Part shown: in pieces, positions 42,067 to 51,098 of the stretch
Position numbering within the stretch: position 1 is the stretch's first letter
How the letters are laid out: every line of letters begins with the position of its first letter
NCBI GenBank assembly: GCA_964468045.1
Contig: CAYXTO010000013.1
Coordinates: 1-64,000 of the forward strand
Source of the DNA: JAWKXU01 sp964468045
GTDB taxonomy: Bacteria; Pseudomonadota; Alphaproteobacteria; Sphingomonadales; Sphingomonadaceae
Direction: 5' to 3'
Length of the DNA stretch: 64,000 nt
The notes under the pieces: generated by a model
What the model was told of the DNA's origin: nothing
Database searches by the model: none
The model's input: only the letters and a program-made list of their open reading frames with translations
Translations under genes and position numbers: made by a program

Positions 42067-42495
42067 ATGGGTTTCGTGCAATCTCCTCCCGGCGGCTTCG
42101 AATTGCTGACTCCCAATAACCCCTATTGGGAGCAATTCGGCCCGGTCTATGCGGACCGGCCCAGGAAGCTGCTGGGTTTCAGGATTGCGGAGCACCACTG
42201 CAACCCGGTCAAATCGCTACACGGTGGGGCACTGGCCACTTTCGCCGACATGCAGCTCATGGCGCTGCCTGAGTATGACGGCAAGCTGGAAACACACGCC
42301 CCCACCATCTCACTATCGCTGGACTATATCGGTCCGGCTCATCTCGGCGAGTGGGTCGAGGCGGAAGTGGTGGTCGATCGGACCACCCGGAGGCTTCTGT
42401 TCATTCGCTCGATGATCACCGCCGAGGGCCGCACCATCGCCCGGTCGAATGCCCTCTACCGCAATCACGACAAGACAGGATACCCCCTGACATGA
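42067..42495 (+). CDS. PaaI-type hotdog thioesterase
   Basis: This 142-residue hotdog protein has HHCNPVKSLHGGALATFADMQ, the HGG-A motif of PaaI/YbgC thioesterases, followed by SLDYIGPAHLGEWVEAE. It hydrolyses acyl-CoA thioesters, possibly releasing CoA from dead-end products. It lies between the BadH- and BadI-like genes, which is unlike R. palustris, and overlaps the latter by 4 bp. Confidence 0.85.
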   Translation: MGFVQSPPGGFELLTPNNPYWEQFGPVYADRPRKLLGFRIAEHHCNPVKSLHGGALATFADMQLMALPEYDGKLETHAPTISLSLDYIGPAHLGEWVEAEVVVDRTTRRLLFIRSMITAEGRTIARSNALYRNHDKTGYPLT

Positions 42496-43280
42496 CCCAA
42501 GCATTCGAAGACATCATCTACGAAATTCGCGGCCGTGCGGCCTGGATCATCATCAACCGGCCCAAGCTGTACAACGCCTTCCGCGCCCAAACGCTGGAAG
42601 AAATGATTTCCGCGTTCAAGCTGGCGGCAGACGACAAGGGCGTGTCCTGCGTCGTGCTCACCGGCGCGGGCGACAAGGCATTCTGCACCGGCGGCGACCA
42701 GAGCGCCCATGAAGGCCAGTATGACGGGCGCGGCATCGTCGGCCTGCCGATCGACGAATTGCAGTCGATCATCCGCGACATCCCCAAGCCGGTCATCGCC
42801 CGCATCAATGGCTTCGCGATCGGCGGCGGCAATGTCTTCGCCACGCTGTGCGACCTCTCGATCATGGCCGACACCGCCAAGCTCGGCCAGGTCGGCCCGA
42901 AGGTCGGCTCGATCGACGCCGGCTGGGGCACCGCTCTGCTGGCCCGCCACGTGGGCGACAAGAAGGCCCGCGAGATCTGGTATCTCAACCTGCAGTATAC
43001 CGCGCAGGAAGCGCTGGCGATGGGCCTGGTCAACAGGGTCGTCCCCGCCGCCGAGCTGGACGACGCGGTGAACGAATGGACCGACATCATCGGCCAGCGT
43101 TCGCCCACCGCCCTTGCTCTCGCCAAGCGCAGCTTCAACGCCGACAGCGACAATATCCGCGGTATCTCGATGCTCGCGCTGAACGCGGTGAAGCTGTTCT
43201 ACGATACCGCTGAATCGAAGGAAGGGGTCAACGCCTTCAACGAAAAGCGCACTCCGGATTTCCACAAATATGTCAAGTAA
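42492..43280 (+). CDS. BadI-like 2-ketocyclohexanecarboxyl-CoA hydrolase
   Basis: This 262-residue crotonase begins FEDIIYEIRGRAAWIIINRP. It contains AGDKAFCTGGDQSAHEGQYD, GRGIVGLPIDELQSIIRDIP, AIGGGNVFATLCDLSIMAD and GQVGPKVGSIDAGWGTALLA, and ends TPDFHKYVK. Block by block this matches BadI more closely than MenB as I remember them. BadI hydrolyses the ring C-C bond of 2-ketocyclohexanecarboxyl-CoA to pimelyl-CoA. Here the substrate may be a substituted or fused ring. Confidence 0.82.
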   Translation: MTQAFEDIIYEIRGRAAWIIINRPKLYNAFRAQTLEEMISAFKLAADDKGVSCVVLTGAGDKAFCTGGDQSAHEGQYDGRGIVGLPIDELQSIIRDIPKPVIARINGFAIGGGNVFATLCDLSIMADTAKLGQVGPKVGSIDAGWGTALLARHVGDKKAREIWYLNLQYTAQEALAMGLVNRVVPAAELDDAVNEWTDIIGQRSPTALALAKRSFNADSDNIRGISMLALNAVKLFYDTAESKEGVNAFNEKRTPDFHKYVK

Positions 43281-43295
43281 GCTACGGGCTGCCGC

Positions 43296-44540
43296 ATGAC
43301 GATCCAGCCGCGCCGCCTTGCATCCGGTGAACTCGCCGGGGCCCTGTCCCCCGGCGGGCACACCATCCTGTCCTCCTGCTCGGCGGAGAGCGATCTGCTC
43401 GCCGCCGAAGTGGAAGGTGCAGGCAGCGCGCTGGGCGATATGCGATTCTCGGGCATCTTCGTGCCCGCCGTGAACCGGCATGTGTGGCGGGCCGGCCCGG
43501 AAAGCAGCGTCACCACCTTCTTCCAGACACCCGACCTGCGCAAGGAAGGCGCGCGCAGCACCTTCCTGCCGCTGTGCTATCAGGACGTGAGCGGCTGGTA
43601 CGGGCAGAACCCGCCCTCGGCGGCGCTGTTCATGTGCTCGCCCCCCGATGCGAATGGCCGCTGCAGCTTCGGCACCGAGGTCGCCTTCGTGGCGGACAAC
43701 TGGCGCAGGACCCGCACCCGCATCGCCCATATCAATCCGCTGATGCCGGCCACGCCGGGCGATGAAGGCATTCCGTTCTCCGAGCTCACCGCCTATTTCG
43801 AGGCGGAACAGCCGCTCCGCACCATGGCCGTGGGCGGAACCGATCCGATCACCCAGGCCATCGCGGTCAACGCCGCCCGGTTCGTGGAGGATGGAGCGAC
43901 CGTGCAGACCGGCCTCGGCAAGCTGCCCGACGCCGTGCTGGACCTGTTGGTCGATCGCCGGAACCTGAGGCTCAATACCGGGCTGATCTGCGACGCCGCG
44001 CTGCGCCTCGTCAATTCCGGGGCCATGGCGGATGGCCCCTCCGCCATCGTCGGCTGCGCCTTCGGCGCTGAAACTCTCTATGCCGGGCTGGACAACCCGC
44101 ATTTCCAGTTCCGCCCGGTCTCCGTCACGCACGATGTCATTCGCCTTGCGGGCGTGCCGAAGCTGATAACCATCAACTCCGTGATGAGCGTGGATCTGTT
44201 CGGCCAGGGCTTTGCCGAGGCGTCCGCGCGCGGGTTCATGTCAGGCCCCGGCGGCGCCAGCGATTTCGCGCGCGCGGCGCGCTATAGCCCGGGCGGCCTG
44301 CGGATCATCATCCTGCCATCGGCGGCGGGCGATATCAGCCGTATCGTCGCTCCGGGCGAAGGGATCGGGCCCGCGTCGCTCAGCCGGATGGACATCGACG
44401 TCGTGGTAACGGAACATGGCGCGGCGGACCTGCGCGGCAAGAGCCATCAGGACCGGGCAAAACTGCTGATCGGCATTGCCGATCCCGCCCATCGCGAGGC
44501 ATTGGAGCGCGCCTGGGCGGAAGTAGCGGTAATCATCTGA
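43296..44540 (+). CDS. Acetyl-CoA hydrolase/CoA-transferase family protein
   Basis: This 414-residue protein shows the pattern of 4-hydroxybutyrate CoA-transferase and acetyl-CoA hydrolase: an N-terminal subdomain with FSGIFVPAVNRHVWR, then VQTGLGKLPDAVLDLL, LNTGLICDAALRLVNSG, and the C-terminal VVVTEHGAADLRGKSHQDRAKLLI. It moves CoA between carboxylic acids and acts next to the BKACE enzyme, which needs a free beta-keto acid. Confidence 0.82.
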   Translation: MTIQPRRLASGELAGALSPGGHTILSSCSAESDLLAAEVEGAGSALGDMRFSGIFVPAVNRHVWRAGPESSVTTFFQTPDLRKEGARSTFLPLCYQDVSGWYGQNPPSAALFMCSPPDANGRCSFGTEVAFVADNWRRTRTRIAHINPLMPATPGDEGIPFSELTAYFEAEQPLRTMAVGGTDPITQAIAVNAARFVEDGATVQTGLGKLPDAVLDLLVDRRNLRLNTGLICDAALRLVNSGAMADGPSAIVGCAFGAETLYAGLDNPHFQFRPVSVTHDVIRLAGVPKLITINSVMSVDLFGQGFAEASARGFMSGPGGASDFARAARYSPGGLRIIILPSAAGDISRIVAPGEGIGPASLSRMDIDVVVTEHGAADLRGKSHQDRAKLLIGIADPAHREALERAWAEVAVII

Positions 44541-44552
44541 AGGGAAGAGGAA

Positions 44553-45482
44553 ATGGCGAAGGACAAGGTTATCATCAGCTGCGCGATCACGGGGTCGATC
44601 CACACCCCGTCGATGTCGCCGCATCTTCCGGTCACACCCGCCGAGATCGCGGAAAGCGCGCTCGGCGCGGCGGAAGCCGGCGCGGCCATCGTGCATCTCC
44701 ATGCCCGTAACCCGGAGGATGGCCGCCCCGATCAGTCGCCCGAGGCGTTCGAGCCCTTCCTCAAGGTCATCAAGCAAAGCTCCAACGTGGTGGTGAACCT
44801 CACCACCGGCGGATCGCCCTACATGCCGGTGGAAGAGCGGGTGAAGCCCGCCGAAGTGTGGAAGCCGGAGGTCGCCAGCCTCAACATGGGTTCGATGAAC
44901 TTCGGCCTGTTTCCGATGCTGAAGCGCTACAAGGATTTCAAGTATGACTGGGAAGAGCCGATGCTCCGCAATTCGGACGATCTGGTCTTCCGCAACAGCT
45001 ACAAGGACATCCGCTACGCGCTCGAAACGCTGAACAAGTCCGGCGCCCGCTACGAGTTCGAATGCTACGACACCAGCCACCTCTATAATCTGCACTATTT
45101 CTGGCAGGAAGGCCTCGTCCAAGCGCCATTGTTCATCCAGACCTGTTTCGGCCTGCTCGGCGGTATCGGCTCGCATCCTGACGATGTGATGCATATGAAG
45201 CGCACGGCCGACCGCCTGTTCGGCGACAATTACCGCTGGTCGGTGCTGGCTGCGGGCGTGGGCCAGATGCGCGTCGCGGCAATGGCCGCGTCAATGGGCG
45301 GCCATGTCCGGGTCGGCCTCGAGGATTCGCTCTGGATCGGGCGCGGCAAGCTGGCCGAAACCAACGCGGCGCAGGTCAGCAAGGTTCGCCAGATCATCGA
45401 AGGGCTCGGCCTTGAGATCGCCACGCCCGACGACGCGCGCGAAATCCTTTCGCTCAAGGGCGGCGATCAGGTCGGCTTCTGA
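44553..45482 (+). CDS. BKACE-family beta-keto acid cleavage enzyme
   Basis: This 309-residue TIM barrel has the zinc-binding AAIVHLHARNPEDGR, NLTTGGSP, the HLYNLHYF segment and GHVRVGLEDSLWIG of the BKACE (DUF849) family. These enzymes condense a beta-keto acid with acetyl-CoA and split it to acetoacetate plus a new acyl-CoA. Placed behind a CoA-transferase, it offers a CoA-saving route from the ring-opened product. Confidence 0.88.
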   Translation: MAKDKVIISCAITGSIHTPSMSPHLPVTPAEIAESALGAAEAGAAIVHLHARNPEDGRPDQSPEAFEPFLKVIKQSSNVVVNLTTGGSPYMPVEERVKPAEVWKPEVASLNMGSMNFGLFPMLKRYKDFKYDWEEPMLRNSDDLVFRNSYKDIRYALETLNKSGARYEFECYDTSHLYNLHYFWQEGLVQAPLFIQTCFGLLGGIGSHPDDVMHMKRTADRLFGDNYRWSVLAAGVGQMRVAAMAASMGGHVRVGLEDSLWIGRGKLAETNAAQVSKVRQIIEGLGLEIATPDDAREILSLKGGDQVGF

Positions 45483-45522
45483 CCGCATCACCCAGCATTC
45501 CAGACTTTCAGGGACCGATAGA

Positions 45523-46806
45523 ATGAGCCTTGCCGATCTGACTCAATTCCGCGTCGAACAGCGGGATAACGGCCTCGTCCACTTCATCTTCGACGCGCCG
45601 CGCTCGATGAATGTCTTCTCCAACGCGGCGATCGCGGAGCTCGGCATCTTCGCGGACTGGCTGAAGGACAGCGACGCCAGGGGCGTGGTGATCCGTTCCG
45701 GCAAGGCCAACGGCTTCTGCGCCGGGGCCGACCTCACGGAGCTGGCGGAAGCCTATCAGATGATCGTGGCGGCCCGCCCGGAAGACCGCTTCGACATCGC
45801 CTTCGATCATTTCTTCCGCCTCAGCCATGCGATCCGGCGGATGGAACGCGCCGGCAAGCCCATTGCCGCCGCGATCGCGGGGGTTGCACTCGGCGGCGGA
45901 TGCGAGCTGGCGCTCGGCGCGCATTACCGCATCCTCGCGGATACGCCCCGCGCCATGCTGGGCCTGCCGGAACATGCCGTGGGCCTGCTGCCCGGCGCGG
46001 GCGGAACCCAGCGCATGACGCGACTGGTCGGCATCGACATCGGCCTCGAAGTCCTGCTGCACGGCCGCACCTTTGCGGGACAGGAAGCGCTGCAGGTCGG
46101 GGTGGCCAACCGTCTGGTGCCGGAAGGCGAGGAAGTCGCGGCGGCCGAGGAATGGTTGCTGGGCGCGCAAGCCAGCGCGATCCAGCCCTGGGATGCCAAT
46201 GGATACCAGCCGCTGGCCCATGCCGATTATGCCGACGCCATCGAACGCCATCGTGGGGCCGAACTGGCGCGGATGCTGGGCCACGAACCGGCACCACTTT
46301 CCATTCTCGAATGCGTCGAGCTCGGCCTGATGCAGCATATGGACGGGGCGATCCGTTCCGAAATGGCCGTGTTCTCTCAGCTGATCCAGCGGCGAGAGCC
46401 CCGCAACATGATCCGCGCCTCGTTCCTCGGCAAGCAGGCCTTCGACAAGGCGCGCCGCGCCGAAGCGATCCCGCAAGCGGCAAAGGATGCTGCCGCAAAG
46501 GCAGGCGAGGCGGTGAACGATGCGCTGGCCGCCACCCCTGCCCTTGCCAGGGGCGGTTTCGGATCGGCCAAGGGCCAGGCACCCGTGCAGAACAGCATCG
46601 AGCGTGGTTATTGGCTTGAGAGCAGCACCGCTGATGCTGCGGAAGCACGCAGCGCGGTCGCCAGGCTGAAAGCCGCCATCGAACCGCTCGCCGCAGGGTT
46701 GAGCGAGGACGAACGGCTGATCTTCGACCATATGCTGGTGCGGGAAGGCCTCGTTCCGGCCTATCTTGGCGGCAGCTACGGCATTCTGGACGGTGACTGG
46801 AACTGA
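45523..46806 (+). CDS. Enoyl-CoA hydratase with FadB-like linker, no dehydrogenase domain
   Basis: This 427-residue protein begins with a crotonase domain (GFCAGADLTELAEAY, AIAGVALGGGCELALGAHYR, GLPEHAVGLLPGAGGTQRM with both catalytic Glu positions present). It continues about 170 residues in the helical linker style of FadB/FadJ (NMIRASFLGKQAFDKARR), then ends in a helical tail. The NAD-binding 3-hydroxyacyl-CoA dehydrogenase part of FadB is absent. It hydrates 2-enoyl-CoA and must rely on a separate dehydrogenase. Confidence 0.8.
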   Translation: MSLADLTQFRVEQRDNGLVHFIFDAPRSMNVFSNAAIAELGIFADWLKDSDARGVVIRSGKANGFCAGADLTELAEAYQMIVAARPEDRFDIAFDHFFRLSHAIRRMERAGKPIAAAIAGVALGGGCELALGAHYRILADTPRAMLGLPEHAVGLLPGAGGTQRMTRLVGIDIGLEVLLHGRTFAGQEALQVGVANRLVPEGEEVAAAEEWLLGAQASAIQPWDANGYQPLAHADYADAIERHRGAELARMLGHEPAPLSILECVELGLMQHMDGAIRSEMAVFSQLIQRREPRNMIRASFLGKQAFDKARRAEAIPQAAKDAAAKAGEAVNDALAATPALARGGFGSAKGQAPVQNSIERGYWLESSTADAAEARSAVARLKAAIEPLAAGLSEDERLIFDHMLVREGLVPAYLGGSYGILDGDWN

Positions 46807-46831
46807 GGCCCTCGCGGGGTCAGACAGAACC

Positions 46832-47863
46832 TCAGATCTGCCCGCCTTTTCCATCCGAGATACGGGCCAGCAAGGTGCCTTCGTTCCGCCCGGAGAACAG
46901 CAGGGACAGCGTTTCCGGCAGGTTTTTCAGTCCATCGCGCACGTCTTCGCGATGGGCCAGCAGACCCTTGGCATCCCAGGCCGCAAGGTCCGCAAGCCCT
47001 TGGGGGATGATGTCGAGATGATGGCGGACCAGGAAGCCTTCCATCCGGATCCCGCCATAGATCAACCGCATCATGTCGATCGGCGGCGCGGTGATCGCGC
47101 CTCCGCTCTCATAGCTCGAGATCTGGCCGCACAGCACGATCCGCCCGCGTGGCCGCATCCGCGCCGCGGCCGCCACCAGCATGTCGCCACCGACATTGTC
47201 GAAATAGATGTCGATCCCATCCGGGCAATGCGCATCCATGCCTGCCGCGACATCTTCCGACTTGTAGTCGATCAGATGCTCGATCCCGCATTCCTCGCGC
47301 AGCCAGCGCAGCTTGTCCGGCCCACCAGCGATGCCGACGACCTTGCATCCGACAATGCGGCCGATCTGCGCGACGATGGAGCCCACCGACCCGGCCGCGC
47401 CCGACACCAGCAGCACCTCGCCCGCCTTCGGCTCGCCCAGGCGCATCAATCCGCAATAGGCGGTCAGCGCATTGATCCCCAGGACGCCCATGGCATCCAC
47501 CGATCCGATGTCCTCGGGAATGATCCGATAGCCTGCGGTCGGATCGACCCATTGCTGGTCCTGCCAGCTGCCCGATCCGAACAGCCGCGCCCCCGCCGGA
47601 AAGTCGGGGTTGTTGCTTTCGACAATCCGGCCGATCGCCGGCGCGAGGATGGGCTGCCCCAGCTCGACCACCGGATGAAAGCTGTCGCGCTGCCCGCTGA
47701 TCCAGTTGCGGATCGTCGGCGCGCATAGCAGCAGTTCCCACTGTATCAGCACCTGGCCGGGAGCGCCCTGCCCCGCCACATCGGGCACTTCGCGATATTC
47801 AAAGCAATCACGCCCGACGGCGCCCACCGGATGCTTGGCAAGCAGCCACTGCCGATTGGTCAT
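46832..47863 (-). CDS. NADP-dependent MDR oxidoreductase (CurA type)
   Basis: This 343-residue zinc-free MDR has LCAPTIRNWISG, GVLGINALTAYCGLMRLG, VSGAAGSVGSIVAQIGRIVG and IYFDNVGGDMLVAA. It is a paralogue of the protein at 12385 and probably reduces an enone intermediate. It is the last gene of a leftward three-gene group, convergent with the hydratase. Confidence 0.85.
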   Translation of the reverse strand: MTNRQWLLAKHPVGAVGRDCFEYREVPDVAGQGAPGQVLIQWELLLCAPTIRNWISGQRDSFHPVVELGQPILAPAIGRIVESNNPDFPAGARLFGSGSWQDQQWVDPTAGYRIIPEDIGSVDAMGVLGINALTAYCGLMRLGEPKAGEVLLVSGAAGSVGSIVAQIGRIVGCKVVGIAGGPDKLRWLREECGIEHLIDYKSEDVAAGMDAHCPDGIDIYFDNVGGDMLVAAAARMRPRGRIVLCGQISSYESGGAITAPPIDMMRLIYGGIRMEGFLVRHHLDIIPQGLADLAAWDAKGLLAHREDVRDGLKNLPETLSLLFSGRNEGTLLARISDGKGGQI

Positions 47864-47884
47864 CTCTGTTCCTTCTTGTTTCGT

Positions 47885-48175
47885 TCAGGAATTGGCCGAA
47901 GCCACTACCACCTGGAATTCCGAATTGCCTTCGCGCAGTTTCTTGACCTGGGTATATTCCGGCGAATGCCAGAAGGTTTCTGCGGCTTCGACCGAGGGAA
48001 ACTCCAGCACGCCCACGGTGTGCCAGGGCCAATCGCCTTCGAGCACCACCGGCGGAACGCCACGACCGATCAATTTTCCGCCATGCGCCGCGATCAGCGG
48101 CTGCACTGCCTCGACATATTTGCCGAACTGCTCCGCATCATCCACGCGGGCAAAAACCACCATGTAAGCGGACAT
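47885..48175 (-). CDS. DUF1330 family protein
   Basis: This 96-residue ferredoxin-fold protein has AYMVVFARVDDAEQFGKYVE, VVLEGDWPWHTVGVLEFPSV and AETFWHSPEYTQVKKLRE, the DUF1330 pattern. The family is related to dimeric alpha-beta barrel proteins. Its role is unknown; in catabolic clusters such proteins may assist an oxygenase or isomerase. Confidence 0.88.
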   Translation of the reverse strand: MSAYMVVFARVDDAEQFGKYVEAVQPLIAAHGGKLIGRGVPPVVLEGDWPWHTVGVLEFPSVEAAETFWHSPEYTQVKKLREGNSEFQVVVASANS

Positions 48176-48200
48176 CAGGAAATCCTCCCCTCTGGTTTGT

Positions 48201-49091
48201 TCACTTTGCGAAGCGCGCTTCGGCGAAGTTGGCTATCTCGTCCATCGCTTCCCGCGTCGCTTCGAGGAAGGGGAAGAAAGTCCAGATATGGACGAGATCG
48301 TCATGCAGGGAGAGGCGAACCTTGCCCCTGGCTTCCCCGATGCTCACCGCCAGGCGCACGGAATCGTCGCGCAAGGCTTCGGTCGAACTGGCGATCAGCA
48401 TGATCGGCGGCAGCCCCCGATGATCGCCCCACAGCGGCGAAGCAAGCGGCTCCTTCTTCGGGTCGAGATCGCCGACATAGACCTTGCCCATACCGACGAT
48501 CAGGTCTTGCTGGATCAGCGGATCGGTGTCGATGTTCGCGCTGTTGCCTTCGCCGGCCAGATCAGTGAGCGGCGCAATTCCAAGCGCACCGCACGGCAGA
48601 GGCAAGCCCCGGTCGCGCGCATTCATCAACGTGGCGATGCACAGCCCGCCGCCCGCCGAATCCCCGCTCAACAGGAATTTCTCCGGCGGATGATTGGAAA
48701 CGCACCACTGGTACACCTTCAAGCCGTCCTCGACCGGCGCGGGATAGGGATGCTCGGGAGCCAGGCGATAATCGGGAAGAATCACCGGAGCCCGGGTCGC
48801 GGCGGAAAGCCGGCCGCCGAACTCGCGATAGGCGCGGGCCGACCCCATGACATAGCCCCCGCTATGGAAGTGAACCACCAGCCGGTCAGCCTGGGCGCCG
48901 GGGGCGGTGACCTTGTAGCAGGGCACCCCTTCGATCTCGATCTGCTCGATGATCAGGTCCGCGGGCAACGGGATCTTGTCCGCCATGTCCTCGAAACCCT
49001 GGCGATACTCCTCGATCGGCGCATCGACCGCTTCGGGTGTCGCTTCGCGGAACATGGCGATAGCCCGGGCGCGGGCCTCTGCTTCGGTCAT
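48201..49091 (-). CDS. Alpha/beta hydrolase of the hormone-sensitive lipase family
   Basis: This 296-residue hydrolase has VVHFHSGGYVMGSARAY in the oxyanion-hole region (usual HGGG here HSGG), the nucleophile motif FLLSGDSAGGGLCIATL, and a late LHDDLVHIWTFFP carrying His. It probably hydrolyses a short acyl ester or lactone. It is the first gene of a leftward group, divergent from an SDR gene. Confidence 0.85.
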   Translation of the reverse strand: MTEAEARARAIAMFREATPEAVDAPIEEYRQGFEDMADKIPLPADLIIEQIEIEGVPCYKVTAPGAQADRLVVHFHSGGYVMGSARAYREFGGRLSAATRAPVILPDYRLAPEHPYPAPVEDGLKVYQWCVSNHPPEKFLLSGDSAGGGLCIATLMNARDRGLPLPCGALGIAPLTDLAGEGNSANIDTDPLIQQDLIVGMGKVYVGDLDPKKEPLASPLWGDHRGLPPIMLIASSTEALRDDSVRLAVSIGEARGKVRLSLHDDLVHIWTFFPFLEATREAMDEIANFAEARFAK

Positions 49092-49209
49092 CCTCTATCT
49101 CCTGCAGGGCCAGCCGAACTAGCCGAACCTCATTCGGATAATGAGTAGTCAGCAGCCCGATCGAAGGCAAGAGCCGCCTCGAGCCATCAAAACGATCGGG
49201 AGCAGGAAC

Positions 49210-49229
49210 TGTCCGAAATTGTCCGAAAA
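49210..49229. promoter_or_regulatory. Tandem decamer in a divergent promoter region
   Basis: TGTCCGAAAT and TGTCCGAAAA stand head to tail at 49210-49219 and 49220-49229, exactly one helical turn apart. CCGAA-CCTCA-TTCGG forms an inverted repeat at about 49122-49136. Both lie between the hydrolase and SDR genes. Candidate regulator sites only. Confidence 0.4.
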
Positions 49230-49299
49230 TGACTCGCCTTTCCCGCCGGGCAGACGCTACACAGCGCGCGATTTGTTGATGCACGAAAGGGAGCAAGGC

Positions 49300-50040
49300 A
49301 TGGCCGGACGGCTGGAAGGAAAAGTTGCGATCATCACCGGGGCCGCGCAAGGCCAGGGCGCGCATGAAGCGCGCGCCTTTGTCGCGGAGGGCGCGAAAGT
49401 CATGCTGACGGATGTCAGGGACGAAGTGATGGATGTCGCCCGTGAGCTGGGCAATTCGGCCCGGGCCATGAAGCACGATGTCTCCGATGAAGACCAGTGG
49501 AATGCGGTCGTCGCCGAAACCATCGCCGCATTCGGCAAGGTCGACATCCTGGTCAACAATGCCGGGATCTTCGCACCCAATCCGATCACCGAGACCAGCA
49601 AGGAAAGCTATATCGCCCACTTCAACGTCAACCAGCTGGGCATGTTTCTGGGCATGAAGGCGGTGATCGAACCGATGAAGGCCAACGGCGGTGGCTCGAT
49701 CGTCAATATCTCCTCGGGCGCCGGGCAGCGCGGCTATCCCGACATGATCGCTTACCTGTCCACCAAATGGGCTGCGTCCGGCATGACCAAGGGCGCGGCC
49801 CGCGAGCTGGCTCCGTTCAAGATCAGGGTCAATTCGATACACCCCGGCCTGATCGAAACGCCGATGATCACCGGCGCGGGCGGGGATGCCGACTTCATGA
49901 AGGAAATCGCGGCCACCGTTCCGCTCGGCAAGATCGGCAAGACCGACGACGTGGTGGAGCCGGTGATCTATCTCGCCTCCGACCAGTCCAGCTATGTGAC
50001 CGGCTCGCAGATGACGATGGACGGGGGAACGGGGCTCTAA
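49300..50040 (+). CDS. SDR oxidoreductase (3-alpha/20-beta-hydroxysteroid dehydrogenase-like)
   Basis: This 246-residue classical SDR has IITGAAQGQGAHEARAFVAE, VNNAGIFAPNPITET, IVNISSGAGQRGYPDMIAYL with YLSTK, and NSIHPGLIETPMI. The AAQGQGAHEA loop is typical of SDRs annotated as hydroxysteroid or cyclic-alcohol dehydrogenases. It probably oxidises a ring alcohol with NAD. It is transcribed alone; AAGG precedes ATG 49300. Confidence 0.82.
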   Translation: MAGRLEGKVAIITGAAQGQGAHEARAFVAEGAKVMLTDVRDEVMDVARELGNSARAMKHDVSDEDQWNAVVAETIAAFGKVDILVNNAGIFAPNPITETSKESYIAHFNVNQLGMFLGMKAVIEPMKANGGGSIVNISSGAGQRGYPDMIAYLSTKWAASGMTKGAARELAPFKIRVNSIHPGLIETPMITGAGGDADFMKEIAATVPLGKIGKTDDVVEPVIYLASDQSSYVTGSQMTMDGGTGL

Positions 50041-50055
50041 GCCCCGCCCGGATGA

Positions 50056-51087
50056 TCAGATACGATAGAAGCGCGCGGCGTTGTCATGGAACAGTGCCGC
50101 GCGTTCGCTTTCGCTGGCGCCTGAGGCCAGGCGCTTGAAGGCATTCCACAGCGTGACATAGTCGTACATCGCCTTGTCGACCGGGAAATTGCTCTCGAAC
50201 ACGCAGCGTTCCGCGCCGAACAGCTCGATTGTCGTTTCGAACCACGGGCGCCAGCTATCCGCCAGTTCCTGCGAACTGGGCGGCGTCGGCCGTTCATGCC
50301 ATTCCGCGCCGGTGATGATCATTCCGAGCCCGCCCAGCTTGACATGGACGTTCGGGCAGCGGGCAAGCTCCGTCATATCCCTGCGCCAGTCGCTGAAGCG
50401 TTCCTTTTCCCGTGTCTTGTAGGGACCGACCCCGATCGGGGTGCCATAGTGATCCAGCATGACGCGCAGGTCCGGCAGCGCCCGCGCCACCTCCGCGAGT
50501 TCGGGCAATTGCTGGTGATAGAGCATCGCCTCATAGGACAGATCGTTGGCGATCAGCCGCTTCAGTCCATCGCGATAGGCAGGTTCGGCCAGCAGATAGC
50601 GCTGCGCGGGCTTCAGGACGATGCCATCGGGAAAATTGCTGTCATAGCTGACGCTATGCCGGATACCGCGCAAGCGCCCGTCCGCCACCCGGCGATGTTC
50701 GTTGAGCACATCCTCCAGCCTGTCGCCCAGGGTAAGGTCCGCAAAGGAAACGATCGCCGCGCATAATCTGGCCGCGATCCCGCGCCGCTCCGCTTCCCTG
50801 GCGACCCTGGTGACCGCTTCGGTTTCCCCGGCGCTGCGGAATTCGGCAGGACCTGAATCGCGATAGGCATAGCCCGCCTGGACCAGCACGGTGGCGACCA
50901 CATTGTGCCCGCACGCCAGATCTTCCGCCAGCTCGTCGAGCAGATAGGCGTGGCCGCCTTCTTCCCACAGGTGATGATGGGCATCGATGATCGGCAGGCC
51001 GGGATCGATTACCTCTTCGCGCGCCAGAGCGAGCCAGGCCGGATCGGGTGGCGGATACCGGTAGTGACCGGCAAGATCGAGTCCCAT
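50056..51087 (-). CDS. Amidohydrolase (COG3618, lactonase-like TIM barrel)
   Basis: This 343-residue protein has the metal-site start LPIIDAHHHLWE, VATVLVQAGYAY, LRGIRHSVSYD, VMLDHYGTP, and the end CVFESNFPVDKAMYDY, all typical of the amidohydrolase_2 family. Members hydrolyse lactones such as those from ring oxidation, or decarboxylate. ATG 51087 is chosen because the upstream frame overlaps the TetR gene. It is co-directional with the TetR gene. Confidence 0.85.
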   Translation of the reverse strand: MGLDLAGHYRYPPPDPAWLALAREEVIDPGLPIIDAHHHLWEEGGHAYLLDELAEDLACGHNVVATVLVQAGYAYRDSGPAEFRSAGETEAVTRVAREAERRGIAARLCAAIVSFADLTLGDRLEDVLNEHRRVADGRLRGIRHSVSYDSNFPDGIVLKPAQRYLLAEPAYRDGLKRLIANDLSYEAMLYHQQLPELAEVARALPDLRVMLDHYGTPIGVGPYKTREKERFSDWRRDMTELARCPNVHVKLGGLGMIITGAEWHERPTPPSSQELADSWRPWFETTIELFGAERCVFESNFPVDKAMYDYVTLWNAFKRLASGASESERAALFHDNAARFYRI

Positions 51088-51098
51088 GAGATGAAGCC

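Noticed and set aside
42492..43280. MenB (dihydroxynaphthoyl-CoA synthase)
   Set aside because: The overall fold is shared, but the sequence blocks and the MarR/BadH neighbours fit BadI better. No other menaquinone genes are present.
41302..50040. The two SDR genes as fatty-acid synthesis FabG
   Set aside because: Neither lies with fab genes, and their motifs (NNAGWD, AAQGQGAHEA) are those of catabolic ring-alcohol dehydrogenases.
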